From positions 7,220,303-7,284,302 of the forward strand of contig NC_081332.1 of NCBI RefSeq assembly GCF_022539665.2: 64,000 bases of DNA, read 5' to 3'. Both the position numbers and the translations under genes were made by a program. Below the pieces are notes generated by a model, which made no database searches, had not been told where the DNA came from, and worked only from the letters and a program-made list of their open reading frames with translations. This document shows positions 33,188 to 45,624 of the stretch, in pieces. Position 1 is the first letter of the stretch; each line of letters opens with the position of its first letter. This DNA is from Daphnia carinata. Its lineage: Eukaryota > Arthropoda > Branchiopoda > Diplostraca > Daphniidae.

Positions 33188-33925
33188 CTAGTAACGCGCT
33201 ATACCTCCTGCGCCGAACACTAAATTGCCAGAGGGGCCTAATACCCTAAATCGAGCTCCATTTTCCACTGTTTGGTAACTAATACAGAATTGCAACGAGT
33301 GGAAAAAACAGTGGAAAGTGGAACCTAGCACCACGCGTCGCCAGTGTCGAAAATAGTTAACGACATTCACTAACGAAAAAGTTTTAGATGAAGAAATCAC
33401 TGTCTGTATTTTCTGAGAACTTTCTCTCGTGAGGGTGAACCAAAGACTGATCAAGGCCAAAAAAATTAGCACCCTCCAGCGTTACGTCGTTGAAAACAGG
33501 GGGAAGGGAAAAGAACAAAGGGGGGTTGCGGATTTGACCAAACAAGGGAGGCACAACAAAATTCAATTGCCCAATCCTTAAACACAGAGACAATTTTTAG
33601 ACGCATAAAACATTCTAATAGATAAGTCGGAGATTTCCGACAGCCAGCTTACGTTAGGAAAAGGGAAAAAAGCAAGATTGAAACTGGATTCGAACTCGGG
33701 TCTCCCGGACTTCAATCAAGTGCTCTACCGGGACCAAAGTAGATATAACCTATTGCCAACCAATGGCAAAAATGAAGGAAATCGGAATGAGTGAAATGAT
33801 GCTGTGGAAAGTGGAATTCGATTTGGGGTATTACGCCCCTCTGGCAATTTAGTTTTTGGCGCAGGAGGTATAGCGCGTTGCGTGGCCGTTATTACAGTAG
33901 GCCATGACCGCGCTATAAACATGTC
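33188..33925. repeat. Inverted repeat, ~90-bp arms about 520 bp apart
   Basis: Arm 33188-33275 and arm 33808-33890 are reverse complements with few mismatches; both contain (in one or the other strand) CCCCTCTGGCAATTTAGT and GCAGGAGGTATAGCGCG. The homology continues loosely outward into TAGGCCATGA. The enclosed segment holds a tRNA-like piece at 33681-33738. Confidence 0.85.
33681..33738 (-). repeat. tRNA-like SINE segment (minus strand)
   Basis: In reverse complement: GGTAGAGCACTTGATTGAAG (box A region) and GAGTTCGAATCCAG (a near-consensus box B), with GTCCGGGAGACC between. It is the best box B in the window, but the acceptor stem is not supported. Confidence 0.6.
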
Positions 33926-33929
33926 ATCA

Positions 33930-36900
33930 TTTCTTTGCATACAGCTTATCCATATCAATATAGTCTGCTGTCCAGATTTTAGCGTCATGGGAGCTTATGG
34001 AAAAATAGAGTAAAATCAATCACCAATTAGATGAAAATTATATGTCTACATTGGTAACAAATTTTACCACATTGTTAAGAAACAGTCGACGAACATTATT
34101 ACGGCGATATTGGGCAGGATAGGGCAAGTTGGAAACAATTTTCTTCGGCTTAAAATTTCGGACATTACAGTGTGTTTACGGGAAGTTCAATGTTTTTTTC
34201 TCGAAAATTCCAATCCCATTTATTATTTCGTTTTTTTACCGTTGAACCTACGGCATATTGGCTACTTAAAGAGAGAAGTGTTTAATACAATTTTTAAAAT
34301 CAATATTTATGTTTTTGGGGAGAGTTTCGATCCCAAGTTACCAGGCCAGAAAATCATTTTGACAGCTCATTGTTTTGATTATTGAAAACATAAATTTCGC
34401 TATATTTTTCTATTGCACCCCATTGGGTGTCTTAAGCTATTCGATTCAGAACTAAAAACTGAATCGAATGAATAAATTAGTTTTGAATCAATAAGACTGC
34501 CTAGAATTGGCATAAAAGTCGAATGAATTAGGGTTTTTGTCCGAAATTAGCAGATCGGTCTTACACACATTCCATATATGAATGACTGTTAGCCCAAACG
34601 CTGTCCCAGTTCGCTCTTTTACCCTACATGGGTAATTAAAGCAAGTAATTTTAAATATGTGGATATACCCGAATCATTAGGTAACCGAACAAAAAGCTAC
34701 CTTTTTCAGAAAAATATTTGTCTATTTCATTATTAATTACCTAAAATAAGTAGTTCTCTCTATATATCAGTTAGTTAGGACGTATAGGATTTTTAATTTT
34801 AGAACCACTTTTGGAATTTTGGGGGTGTTGAGATTTGTTTGGCAGCTCATATCCCATATATCCGAATAAATACGTCAGTTAAACTTTGCGAAATCAATGT
34901 ATACCGATATAAAAATTAGCTTACAAATTCATCTTTTTGTAAATGTATTCGATGTTCAAAAAAATTTCAGTTACCCTATGCATTTTACCCTGACATAAAG
35001 GAAGATTATTCATAATGAACACTATTGAAATTGTGCCGTGTTAAATATGAGCCTGCGAATTTCAACACTTGTGATTCAAGCACTAGAAAAATCAAAGGTA
35101 GTTTTCAAAATCAACCTAAGTTTAGTAAACGAAAATACTTTAAAATCGTAAATTCTCTCTAGTGGTTTTATGGAGCCATTACCTAAAATGAAATATAATC
35201 TTAATCGGCGGAATCCCTCATTTTGTGACGCCTATTTTTTACGTCGTACCAAAAAAAATCGTCTTTATTATATAGACCGCTGCATTATATATAGACCGCT
35301 GCATTATATATAGACCATTGCAATTAAGTAATGAAACACGAAAAATTCAATGTCTAGATCGAAAAAAATTAACCAATAAAGGAAATTGAAAAGCTTATGT
35401 ATCAGTTGGATTAGGAAACATATGGAGATTTCCATACCTGTGTTTCAAAAATGGCGGTGGTAAGGCGGCAACGATTTTGCCTTTTGTCCCTACTTTTTCT
35501 ACCTTTGTTTGATATTTACTTGTTATAGATTTTATTTAATCGCTGATTTTTGTTTCGACTACAACCAGGAACTTTTTTGGTCACGTACTTCAGTGTCACG
35601 TTAACAACATTCCGTGGCATCCTTATCAAACAATTTAACTGACAAAGAAATGTTTTTAGATTTTTTGCGGTATTCCTATTTTCTATCAAGAAGTAGCTAT
35701 TGGACAGTATTTATTTCATTTCAGTGCCATAGTTTTTTGTAATCACCGCTTTTTCCGTTACTCAAACCTGTTTTATCGTAGGTGTTGGATACACTACAAT
35801 TGTAAATATAGCTGCGTAAAAAAGCCTTTCTAATAATTTTTCTTTAAATTTCTTTTCCGATTATTTAATTATTTTACGCACTACTCCATCATCATTGTAT
35901 GGACTTTGTGTTATCTGATTGCCTCATTTACCGCGCTTCCAGGTCTACTATGGCAATCTTGCGTTATTATTACTCCATTACTCCAGGAACCAATGGAACA
36001 CAATCAACTGGTGTCATCTTTTTAGCAAAAAACCATGTTTTGAATATCATTGTGATACTTCTAAGCGTTTTTAATACGCCTCAATCGCCCCAATTTAGGT
36101 GTTAACCAAAGGAATTACACCCGCATTAAAGGTTCGATGTAAATTAACAGCACATAAGGGAACGCAACAGGTTTTCGAGGATCAATTCCAACATTATCAT
36201 CATTTGCATTGTAGCATGGGTAATTCCACCGTCTTATTGGTTGGTAGGGACAATGTTAAACTGTAATGAACTACTGTTTTCACCTTCTTGTTAAGATAGT
36301 CGATTCTAATATATCAAATACCACTAAAAAATTGTAGAGGTATGTGGTTAAATAAAAGTTATGAAATAGAAGTAAGGCCGACAAGGTCAAGTTGAAAGTG
36401 AACGATCCAACATTCGATTTGCTAACGTTTTATGTCCTGCAATAAATACCAAATAAAAATTTATATACAACAAAAAAGCTATCTACCGTAAACTGGTAAT
36501 TAGAAAATTCATCTCAGCAGGATCAAGGATGTAAGGATATGCCACTGAGGTGGCAGTGTTGTAACTCCGTGCTGAAACCTCGAATAAGACCGTATCCTCG
36601 AAATTTTCATTAACCAGTGGATTTCTTTGAAATTTCGCATAAACCAGAAGAGAAAAGAAATCCCCCCCCCATACACCACAGAACTGTCTCTGAATTAAAA
36701 ATTCTATCTTCTGTGTGAGCTTAGAAATCCCATGAAATAGTAAGAGAGGTTAAGGTGCTGTTTTGTGCCTACATTAGATAGGTTTCTACCCCGATTCTGC
36801 CGATCTCTCTTTTAGGGGACTATAGATCTAATTTGTTAGAACCTTCAATCTTTTTTTGTTCTCCATAAGGTTTTTTAATAAAAAAAGGAAATCTAGATAT

Positions 36901-37480
36901 ATTTTTATTGCATTAAAATCACGTTGATCCTTATTTACATTTTCATTACTTCGCCATTTTTCTGAAAAATTCATTTTTTCGATGCATTAGGTTAAGATTG
37001 TTCGAGGGTTTTGAAAATCTCATTACTGCGTGAAGATACTATGAAGCAAATGAACAAATGAACACAAATAATGCAGTGGAAATTCATGATTTACTACGAT
37101 CCATGGGGGTTTAAAATTTTGAACTGGATGTATGTACCGTAAATTCATTTTAAAAATGCTGCGTTGGAGCCAGTGAACCCATTGCGCACAAAAAGTTTGG
37201 TTAGTATAAATTCTCCCATAAAATGTCTCTTAGCTTTCAAATTAAGTTCAGTTATGTATTTTGTATCTGAACTATTATTAGGGATTTTACAGTTTAAACG
37301 ACGGAACATTTCACGTTTAAGTTTATAATACTAGAATGCTCTCGGTTGGGGCTCAAAAATAACGTCAAATTTCTGAAACAGCACCTAAGGAGAGCCTAGT
37401 ACATTTCACGGACACAGACGGAAAATGCAAAACATAGCTCAGTTCACTTACTTCCAATTCTTATGTAGATTACATTGTTG
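33930..37480. other. Long stretch without a supported gene
   Basis: AT-rich, with only short random frames. Noted items: a degenerate unit of the 350-bp family near 33960-34050, a tRNA-like trace on the minus strand near 34320-34390, and a small tandem repeat at 35263-35325. Confidence 0.5.
35263..35325. repeat. Short tandem repeat, three ~20-bp units
   Basis: TATATAGACCGCTGCAT occurs twice, followed by a third copy, TATATAGACCATTGCAA. Confidence 0.85.
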
Positions 37481-37502
37481 AATACATTCATCGTCACGTA
37501 CG

Positions 37503-40500
37503 TCACGTACATGATGTCATACAAACGCCTTTGTTATTCTTCTGCATGACATATGACTCCAGATAAAGCAGTTTATGGGCTTCATCCGCGGTAGGCGGTA
37601 ATTGTGGAGCTCCACCTCTGGGCTTGCAAACAGGCGTAACCCCTTTAGCCAATACCTTGAATGCAAAAGACGCATTAGAAACATTCAAGTGGCATTCAAG
37701 GATTAAATTTGGAACAACTTGTCTTAGCGTTCCTGGAGTCGTCACGATGTAGTAGACAGCATAACCAGGAATCCATTTAATGGAAGACAAGCTGATGGTA
37801 ATTCCAATGGCTTCAGCCCACCAATAGTTTTCACGGTATGTTACAGGAATGTATTGGATGACAACAAAACAAAACAACACCTTTTAAAACGAAAACGGGA
37901 TAAATTTTTAGTAATTTCAAAAGCAGCCGCATGCTAATAAGACTCTTACTGCCATAACAAGGGGGCCAAAGAAAGACCAGAAAACGTAGAAGAACCAAGA
38001 GGGTCTGCTACCGGACATCTGTTCAATGCAGTCACAGAAGCGGCTAGTGCCAAATATCCATGCAATAAAAATGGTTTGGAAAAATACAAGGAATAGCATA
38101 GACATCCCGCTGGCCGAATAATAGTCCATCAACTGAAATATGTCAAACACAATATGTCAACTGAAATACATCAACTGAAACATGAAATATGAAACACCAC
38201 CCTAAAATATGTAAAAAATATACGATGTAACACGTTCTATCACGCAGTACTGTGGCACCGTGACTGTTCCATGTGTTTGTCAATCCTGAGTTATTATGGA
38301 AATATCCAGAAGAAACATCATAAACACTCTCTGAATTTTCTGTTTTTTCGCAATTTTTCCGGCCAGTTGTCGCTAAGTCCAGTAACGAAAGATTCGACAT
38401 TACAGAATTCCGAATCGATTCCTAAAATCTATTTAATAAAATTTGACTCAAAATTTGAACCACTTTACTTTTCGGTTAATTGATAGGCACCATTAGGATA
38501 ACAGAACTCACCGCAAGCATAATAAAGAAAAGACTGCCCAGGTTGGCGCTCTTGGAAGGCGTAGAACTACTTCTGGATATGTAATAAAAACAAGGGCAGG
38601 ACCGGAATTCATCACCGAATCAATACTGGCATTGGTAGCATGCGCAATTGTTCCAAGAATTGCAAACTTTTTATGGCGTAAATATTGGATAACAATTAAG
38701 ATGGGTGTTTAATTCCAAACAAGGCCTACACAAATACCGTAACGATTCCTGCAATCAAACACGTCACCGTGTTCACTAGACAAGTTATCATGGCGTCCCT
38801 GTATATGGGAAGACATTATCCAACAAAGTTAAAGCCAACTATTAAAATAATAACAAAAGCAAACGAACAAACGAACGTACGATTGCTACTACATTATCTT
38901 AACGCGAGATTAGCCTATTGGCAGGGCTTCCTGTGCCGGGATTAAGTATATGCTACCCACATTTTCAGGAAATTATCTTAAAGGATCATCTGAAATTTCT
39001 CAGATATCGGGGATTCTTGTCACGAAAGTAGTAGCGAAAATTTGTACCAAAGACCTATGAGCTGGATACAATGTCAGGAGTTCTTTGCAATACATGGTTC
39101 TCTTTAGAAGATCGCCATTAGTTTCCAAAATGATGCCGGATTCCCTAAATTGTTGTTAGTAGTTGACACCTGGAAATGATGAAATTTCTCGGAAGTAACG
39201 GATTTTCTCACGTGTAGCAAACACAGAAATATGGCTCTTAATGACATTCCTAGTTTTTTTATTTTACGGTTTTTGATACATTTGAAAAAAGGAGCATCTT
39301 CGTGTTTCTTTGTACAGAGGAAACATTTTCTAGGTAGCAGGAGGCGTCTAGGTTCGACACCTAACTCTCACAGTAATACAATATGCCTCTGCCGAGTTTT
39401 TTCGACGAGATGATTAGAAAACGCTATTTCCAATACAAATTCTATTAGCGATGATTCCAACACAAACGACACTCAGTCTCAAATTTACTACTGCACTTAG
39501 TTTACAACTATAGCAACATGAGCCGTTGATCTACAATTCATTGTCAAACTCTTAAGCTTTGTATGTCCCGAAAGATTTCTCACCTGAAGAAATTGTATTT
39601 AAACGTGTTATATGAACCTAGCGCGGGTAATGCTCCGGTCCCGATGCTATAGGCGAAGAAGATTTGGGTTGTACGTACGTAACAATAAATGGCTAATATG
39701 ACACTACGGGCACGCCCAAATTCAAAAACAGTCTGTTATACCATCAATCCAAGGCCCAGCAGTCAGCAGGAGATCCATGGAAATACCAAATTATTTTACT
39801 TAATTCTATTATTATATCCTCATAATTACTTTTCACCATTTCGGGGTGATATAGTACAACAATCCAATCTCCGCCCCTCCAGAATAACTGCTCGAACAGG
39901 AAGCACCAAAAGTATAATGTAGGGAAACAAGGCTGTAAACCAGACTATCTGCATATTACAGTATATAATTACATTTCATATTGGTTTAAAACTTGGTTTA
40001 AATAGAGGAGAATCTGATTTTAAAAAATTTACGTAACCGCTTTCATTTAAGCCCTTCCAGATGATGAAATAAACAAGAATCCATGCCAATATTAACGTTC
40101 CAAACAGTTCCCAACGCACAGAAGACAAATTGTCGTTGCCGTCTGTGATGCCCAAAACTCGCTCACTACAAGCACCTGTGATACTATGATTACTTACAGT
40201 ATATCAATTTGAAGCGTTTATTTTTAAGTGTAGAATTACGTCCAAAATTCTTCGACTGCAGACACTGATGAGTTGGTAAGGCTGATTCCATACGTGAGAT
40301 TCGCAACGTCAGTCGAGACGTAACAATTCGGCGTATTCCATGCGTTGAAATAGGGAAGTTGCAAAATTCTTAAATTTGGAACATCTATACAGTATTTTAA
40401 AAATTATGCAGAAGAATTATAGGTTTATCTTTAAAAACTAAAACTAATAACATTTGCAATAACCTGAAATGCAGAATACTGCAAATAAACTATTCAGCCA

Positions 40501-41610
40501 TACGAGTCACTGTTTCATTCTACGACATTCTAGGACGTGCATATCACAACCTGCCCAGGGAAGACGCAATCAAGTAGAATAGGGTCCAAGCGATGATAAT
40601 GGTGTAATAAGTGTCGAGAAGTACGACCACAACCTAAAAATCATATTTAGACTGATTTTACCATGTAGATACATTTGACAAACGTACTCACCATGGTTGC
40701 AGAACCCACAGCTGTGCAATTAAAACGTTTTTACAGAGAAATTTATATGCCAAATCATAATAATTTAAACAACGAAACAAAAAAACTGTACCTTTCATGA
40801 TAGGCGCTAATTGGCCAATAAATATCATACCTGTAATATATAGTAATGCGGGATACATTTAAACATATATAAGACTACAATTTCCAATAAAACACCCAAC
40901 TCTTAAATATCTTCCTAATGAAAATTCTGTAAAGCGAATTGAAAATTTTTTAAAATGGTTAATGATGACTTAGTTGATAGGTTTCAATCAATACCTGCGT
41001 AGAATATCGGAATGCCACAGAATACCATGGCAACAAAGTACGCTATCAGAAATGCTCCTATGAAATATTAGAGCAATAATCGTTAAGCAACCCTGAGATG
41101 TTAGAAATGAAAACCTATAGGCAAAGTAAAAAAAAAAAACATACCCCCGCCATTTTTGTAACCTGAGAAGAAAAATTCAGAAGTGCTGTTATAAACCTAC
41201 ACGCTTCACAAAGGGTAAACATTTTTTGAAACTTAACAAAGATAAGGAAAACGCCAAATGTTGCCCAATCCTACAGAGACGCTTATGCAAGAGAACAGAA
41301 AATCAAACTTGTTGATCCATCTCCCGCGCTCCTCATCTTCGTTTCCCGCATCATTGACTTTTTCGATTTTTTCTTACTGATGCAGTCGGATATCGGGCTC
41401 TGACTTTCCAGCTAACAGAGTCGTCGATGATTTGGAAAGAAAAACAGGACAACAATTTTCGCGCTCCAGCATATCGGAAGATAAATTTTGGTTTTTTGTT
41501 CCATTAGAAGACGATTCCGAATGCGGCTTAGTCGCCTCATCGCCCTCGATCTCTGCAATACTTGGCCTTTCATCTAGCTCAAAACCACCGTTGACAAATT
41601 CAGTGTTCAT
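37503..41610 (-). CDS. SLC6-type Na+/Cl- dependent neurotransmitter transporter, multi-exon, probably damaged
   Basis: Predicted plasma-membrane symporter of glycine/GABA-type amines or amino acids. TM1 reads [14 protein letters not shown]. An 18-nt microexon (41145-41162) supplies YKNGGG. TM2 follows at about 41070-41000, TM3 ([20 protein letters not shown]) at about 40640-40555, EL2 (WNTPNCYV, N-glycosylation sites, VEEFW) at about 40365-40250, TM4 ([20 protein letters not shown]) at about 40180-40030, TM5 at about 39945-39835, TM6 ([20 protein letters not shown]) to about 39590, TM7-8 (YPEVVLRLP) at about 38810-38510, TM9-10 ([15 protein letters not shown]) at 38130-37925, and TM11-12 to the stop at 37503 ([20 protein letters not shown]). 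An in-frame TAA at 41374-41376 precedes TM1, and TM8 shows an apparent frameshift. Introns are short. Substrate is not determined; inactivity is likely but not certain. Confidence 0.8.
41374..41610 (-). pseudogene. SLC6 N-terminal cytoplasmic exon with premature stop
   Basis: The likely start is the ATG at 41608-41610 ([16 protein letters not shown]), following an acceptor-like TTTCAG upstream. The hydrophilic N-terminus reaches SEPDIRLHQ and then TAA. The same frame continues past the stop with [18 protein letters not shown] into TM1, so the frame is intact apart from that codon. A GTAAGA overlaps the stop and could be read as a splice donor, but no acceptor is convincing within the remaining 120 bases. 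Confidence 0.65.
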
Positions 41611-41869
41611 TTCCCCAACGTTTGAAACCTTTCGGCTTTTCGGGATAGTCTCTAGTTTACTCGTCAGCAACAAGTATTTTTCACGTGCGCTCCATTCACC
41701 ACTTGTTGGTGAACTGAAAGTGAAGTAATTGAAAGCAAGAGAAACAAGAGTAATTTCGTTAAAACACAATGTTGAACTAAAAAAACCTTAACAATAAAAA
41801 AAATTATTAAAAAAAGAGAGAAAAAAAGGAAACAAACCAAAGGGAAAATCTTAAAACAAGAGAACAATG

Positions 41870-42127
41870 ACTAGAAGACAATGGGGAAAACTAGAAAACG
41901 CACAAAAACCAATCACTGAGTATTATTGTGGTTGATCATTTAATAACAATATGTGAATTCCAAATTTCGTTTCAGGAAATAAAAAATTTCATTACTTGCG
42001 TGCGACATTACACATATTTGATGGACTGAATCATCATACTCGCGCCGCATTTTAAAACAGGCTTTTTTTTCTTGGTGCAGCGAATTTAGAAGCGCGGTTT
42101 GTTTTCTTCCTATCACCCCTTGTTTCC
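41870..42127. other. Intergenic
   Basis: About 260 bases upstream of the SLC6 gene, bounded on the right by the duplicated segment. No supported promoter motif. Confidence 0.4.
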
Positions 42128-43800
42128 GGTATAATATATATGTACAATGGTTATGGTAATTGAAACAAAAGAATATAAGAGAAACAATTATTAGTTATTT
42201 GCTAGCAAAATTAATTACGATATTCGCTGATTTAGTGGCAACCGATAGCCCTTGGTAAGAGCTATCTATTTTGGGGTAATTGTTATCAACATTTTCAAAA
42301 GGAAAAATCATAAAGGCAAAAGGTTTTTTCGTTGTTTTTCGATCTAAGGTTGTAATAGGCGCAAGAGATAAAAAAAATAGATGTTACGCTTAAATTTTTT
42401 TTAATTTAACATAAATTTCATAGAAATAGATATCTCTTGATAAGAGCTACAACAAGGTTTAAAGGATCTCCACCGTGCAGTAAGTAATATGGGGTGTCCA
42501 GTGTCGAAGAATGGACAGAGCTACGATAAGCAAATAAAACATCATCCAGCATTTCTTTCCATTTGGCACGTTCACCACCTTTTAATTCTTTTCGTAGCAT
42601 TGTCGTTAATGTTCTATTGAACATTGCAGTCTCTCCACTACAAGCTGGATTATAAGCAGTTGTTAATCTTTCATCGATTTTTCATTCTTGCAAACATAGC
42701 GAAATAACTTCGACGTGAAATTCGGAAAGTCGGAAAGAATAACTTTAGGCATACTATGTCTAACTATAATTGTTTCCTACACAAACATTCTGCTGTCGTC
42801 TGCGCAGTCTGATATAAACAGCTTCTACCCACCGGCTAAAACAATCTGTAATAAGTAGAATATAACTATTTCCGTTAGGTGAAAATGGCGTAATACTACC
42901 CAAGAAATCCATTCCAATAACTTGAAAAGGGGCCTTTGCAATTTCGTGAGGATGCAACAGAGCTCTATATGTTGATGAAGTGTTAGCAGTGCATACTTTA
43001 CACGTCTGGTGATGTTCTTTAATATCGGCTCTCATATTTTGCCAATAATAATCATTTTGGGGTTTAAAGTAAGTTTTGTAAAAAGCCAAATGTCCACCAA
43101 TTGGTGCGTTATGTAATTTCCTTAAGCACCAGATATCGTAACGATACAGGCAAATCTAACTGGTGATTCAATTCATTTCTCTTGCTATTGGGCGATGGCT
43201 GCGCATGGCGATAAAATGTACCTTCGACGATCTCAAAATAATCAATGTCTTTTACCCCATCTGGCTTAGATTAGAGAAAAATTTCCTCAAGTTCTCCATT
43301 ATCCAAATAATTTCGAATGGCAATAAAACAATCTTCTTCCAATTGTTTTTCGCAAATTAATTTAACGTTAAGATCTGTTTGAATACAAAGCTACTTTTAA
43401 ACGCGATAAGCAATTAGCATTTTGGTGGATACGTCAAGGGTTATATTTTAATTCGTAATTTGACGCTGCCAAAAGTATAGCCGATTTTCCTAATCATCCA
43501 TTATTGTCTTTCTAATCTTAAAGCCATTGCAAACGACGATAATTTTTAATAATATCAAAAGGTTGGTCCAAAAGGTAATGCCGGAAATGTTTGATTCCAT
43601 CTATCCGCTAGCACTTCTTTTTCAGTCGTACTATATTTAGTTTCTGCTTCCGTTAACTGTCTACTGGAATACGCGATTCGGTGCTCGTGGCCATTTTGAA
43701 TTTGGGACAGTGCTGCTCCAATGCCAGAATCACATGCATCGGTAAAAAGTAAAAATTTTTCGTTGAAACTGGGGTAAGCAAGAACTGGTGGTGTTACTAG
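42128..43800 (-). repeat. Duplicated segment (copy at 58629-60297)
   Basis: Near-identical text in both places, including about 290 bases of non-gypsy sequence (42128-42418) fused to a truncated gypsy integrase. Both copies share the same in-frame stop (LEEIFL, TAA, SKPDG near 43270 and 59768) and the same internal integrase deletion. Identity by eye is about 97% in the left part and falls from about 43680 onward. Confidence 0.9.
42418..43360 (-). pseudogene. Gypsy copy 2 integrase, truncated
   Basis: HHCC region remnants (HLAFYKTYFKPQ-like, then HHQTCKVC) and the first core block DCFSRWVEAVYIRL. A small deletion joins VEAV directly to YIRLRRRQQN and removes core sequence. The C-terminal block (WKEMLDDVLFAYRSSVH) ends at LLHGGDPLNL followed by non-gypsy residues. 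The GPY/F module is absent. Confidence 0.8.
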
Positions 43801-43830
43801 AGACTTGCGCAATTTTTTCAAGAGAAACTT
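43555..43830 (-). pseudogene. Gypsy copy 2 RNase H fragment
   Basis: FLLFTDACDSGIGAALSQI and [20 protein letters not shown] identify the RNase H domain. A frame slip after the Glu region (EVLADRWN) breaks it. Confidence 0.8.
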
Positions 43831-44069
43831 GTTCGTCGGTATCCGCGTAAAAGGTTTTCTGCTAATATCTTTTTGAGTTGCAATTGATCTAAGATCTTTA
43901 ATAAATCTTGTTTAATACCCGGCCAATCTAAGAAATGACCTGATTTCATTTAATGAAACAGCGTTTTATAATTAGCTATTTTGTCTATTTTACTCGAATC
44001 CAGTTTAATACCATCAGTCGAAAAAACATGGAATAAGTAATTAACCAAGTGTTTCATCAACTGGTATTT

Positions 44070-44700
44070 TTAAAGCTTTGATTTGAAATTGGCATTTTCC
44101 ATTAAAGGAAAAATTTCTCGAATATCGTTCAAGTGATCATCAAAAGTATCCGAAAAGATGGTTACGTCATCCAAGTAAACTAATGCTTTACTTCCCAAAA
44201 CATCTTTCAGTACATAATTTATTAGTCTTTGAAATTTGGCAGGTGGATTGCACAAGCCAAATGCCATACGTTTAAATTCATAAAGATTTTTTTCTACCAC
44301 AAACGCTGTTTTTTTAATAGCTGGATAATCTACCCGAATTTGTCAATAGCCAGAAGCTAAATCGAGGGTTGTCAAAAAAATTTTAACACATAATTTGTCT
44401 AATGTTTCATTTTTCCTCGGCATCGGAAATGAATCTTTTTTTGTAATACTATTTCTTTTCGGCAACGCAAATTCGTACCCCCTAACCTTTTTTCTCTACC
44501 AAAACCACGGGTGGAGCCCATGGTGAATGCGAATATTAAATTACGTTGGCATCCAGCATTTCCTGTGCTTTATCTGCTAATATTTTTCTTTGATTATTTG
44601 CAACTCGATAAGGACGTTGTCGAATACGGACTCGTCCTTCCGTATCAATGGTATGTTTTATAAGGTTAATGTTTCCTAATTCTGAATCTTTGAACGCGAA
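44070..44700 (-). pseudogene. Gypsy copy 2 reverse transcriptase fragments
   Basis: The palm is open at 44070-44300: MAFGLCNPPAKFQRLINYVL, then ALVYLDDVTIFSDTFDDHL with the catalytic YLDD. The fingers part (44400-44700) is recognisable but carries stops and a deletion where copy 1 has the VDYRKLN block. Confidence 0.8.
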
Positions 44701-45087
44701 CAAGTCGTGGAAGTCATTTAATAATCTTGAGAGCGATGCTTGAAATTCGAAGTCGACTTCTGAAATTAATGCTGGTTAATATTTTATGTTAGGTTTTTCT
44801 TCCAATTTACTTAAAGCAATTTTTCCAATGATTTTATCAATTATTTAGATTACGCCTAGCGGGCGTATTCCTAGAAATTTTGACTTGATTTAATTAATGA
44901 TTTCCCACAATTATTGTATATGTTCCATCTCCATTGACATTCCCATTGAATTCTTCAACATAAGTATCTGATGGTAAATCTTCTGTTGGGGTAAATATAA
45001 GTGCTGTAAGATGAGAGACATACGGAAATAAGCCATTCATTTGCGCTGCAATTACTTGCGATGTCTGACGAAATAATCCCGTCTTTT

Positions 45088-45561
45088 TTACTGTCGTAAT
45101 TGTGATTTTTCTGTATAACCACCAGGATATGCCCTTTTGAAAATTTTCTGTAAACGATGATCATAATCTATGATCTTTTCTCCAGGTTTACGTTTGGCTT
45201 TATTAAATTTCTTAATATACACATCAACATTCTTATCCTCACGGAAGTGGTCGAGTAAGGCCTCTCTAATGGAAGCATAGTCGTATGGATGTTCTTTGAT
45301 TATGGTTGGTATTACTGAAAAAGCTTTACCTATCAACTTTGCAGGCAGCATCTGAATAGTTTTTTCATCTAACCATCCAGGCCCATCGACTATACCCTCG
45401 AAAGATTCAAGCCAAGAGTCGAAACGAGAAATTGGGCTTCCGGGAAAAGGAGGAAGTAATTGTAAACGCGAAAAGTTATGGTGGTTGTTTTGCAAATCGT
45501 TTAAGTCATTAACAGTAGCTATTCTGGTAAGAGAATAAGAGTAAGCCATATTGTTGGTCAA
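45088..45561 (-). pseudogene. Gypsy copy 2 Gag capsid, deleted at C-terminus
   Basis: An open 157-codon frame with QLLPPFPGSPISRFDSWLES and KPGEKIIDYDHRLQKIFKRA, matching copy 1. After GGYTEKS the coding moves into a block (QLRQ, then pre-RT linker in other frames) that normally follows the protease. Confidence 0.8.
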
Positions 45562-45624
45562 AAACGTTACAGGGGAATTCGGAACTCTGCGATGCCGAGT
45601 TTGCGCGGTGCCTGGGACGCGGTT

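Noticed and set aside
34320-34390. tRNA-like segment on the minus strand
   Set aside because: Box B-like GGGATCGAAACTC only; box A too weak to list as a feature.
36530-36600. Possible SINE around GAAACCTCGAATAAG
   Set aside because: Only a box B-like word; no further similarity.
38271-38483. Plus-strand frame over the SLC6 gene
   Set aside because: Antisense to SLC6 exons and introns, without independent support.
39325-39380. tRNA-like box B (GGTTCGACACCTA)
   Set aside because: No acceptable box A at the right distance and no stem pairing.
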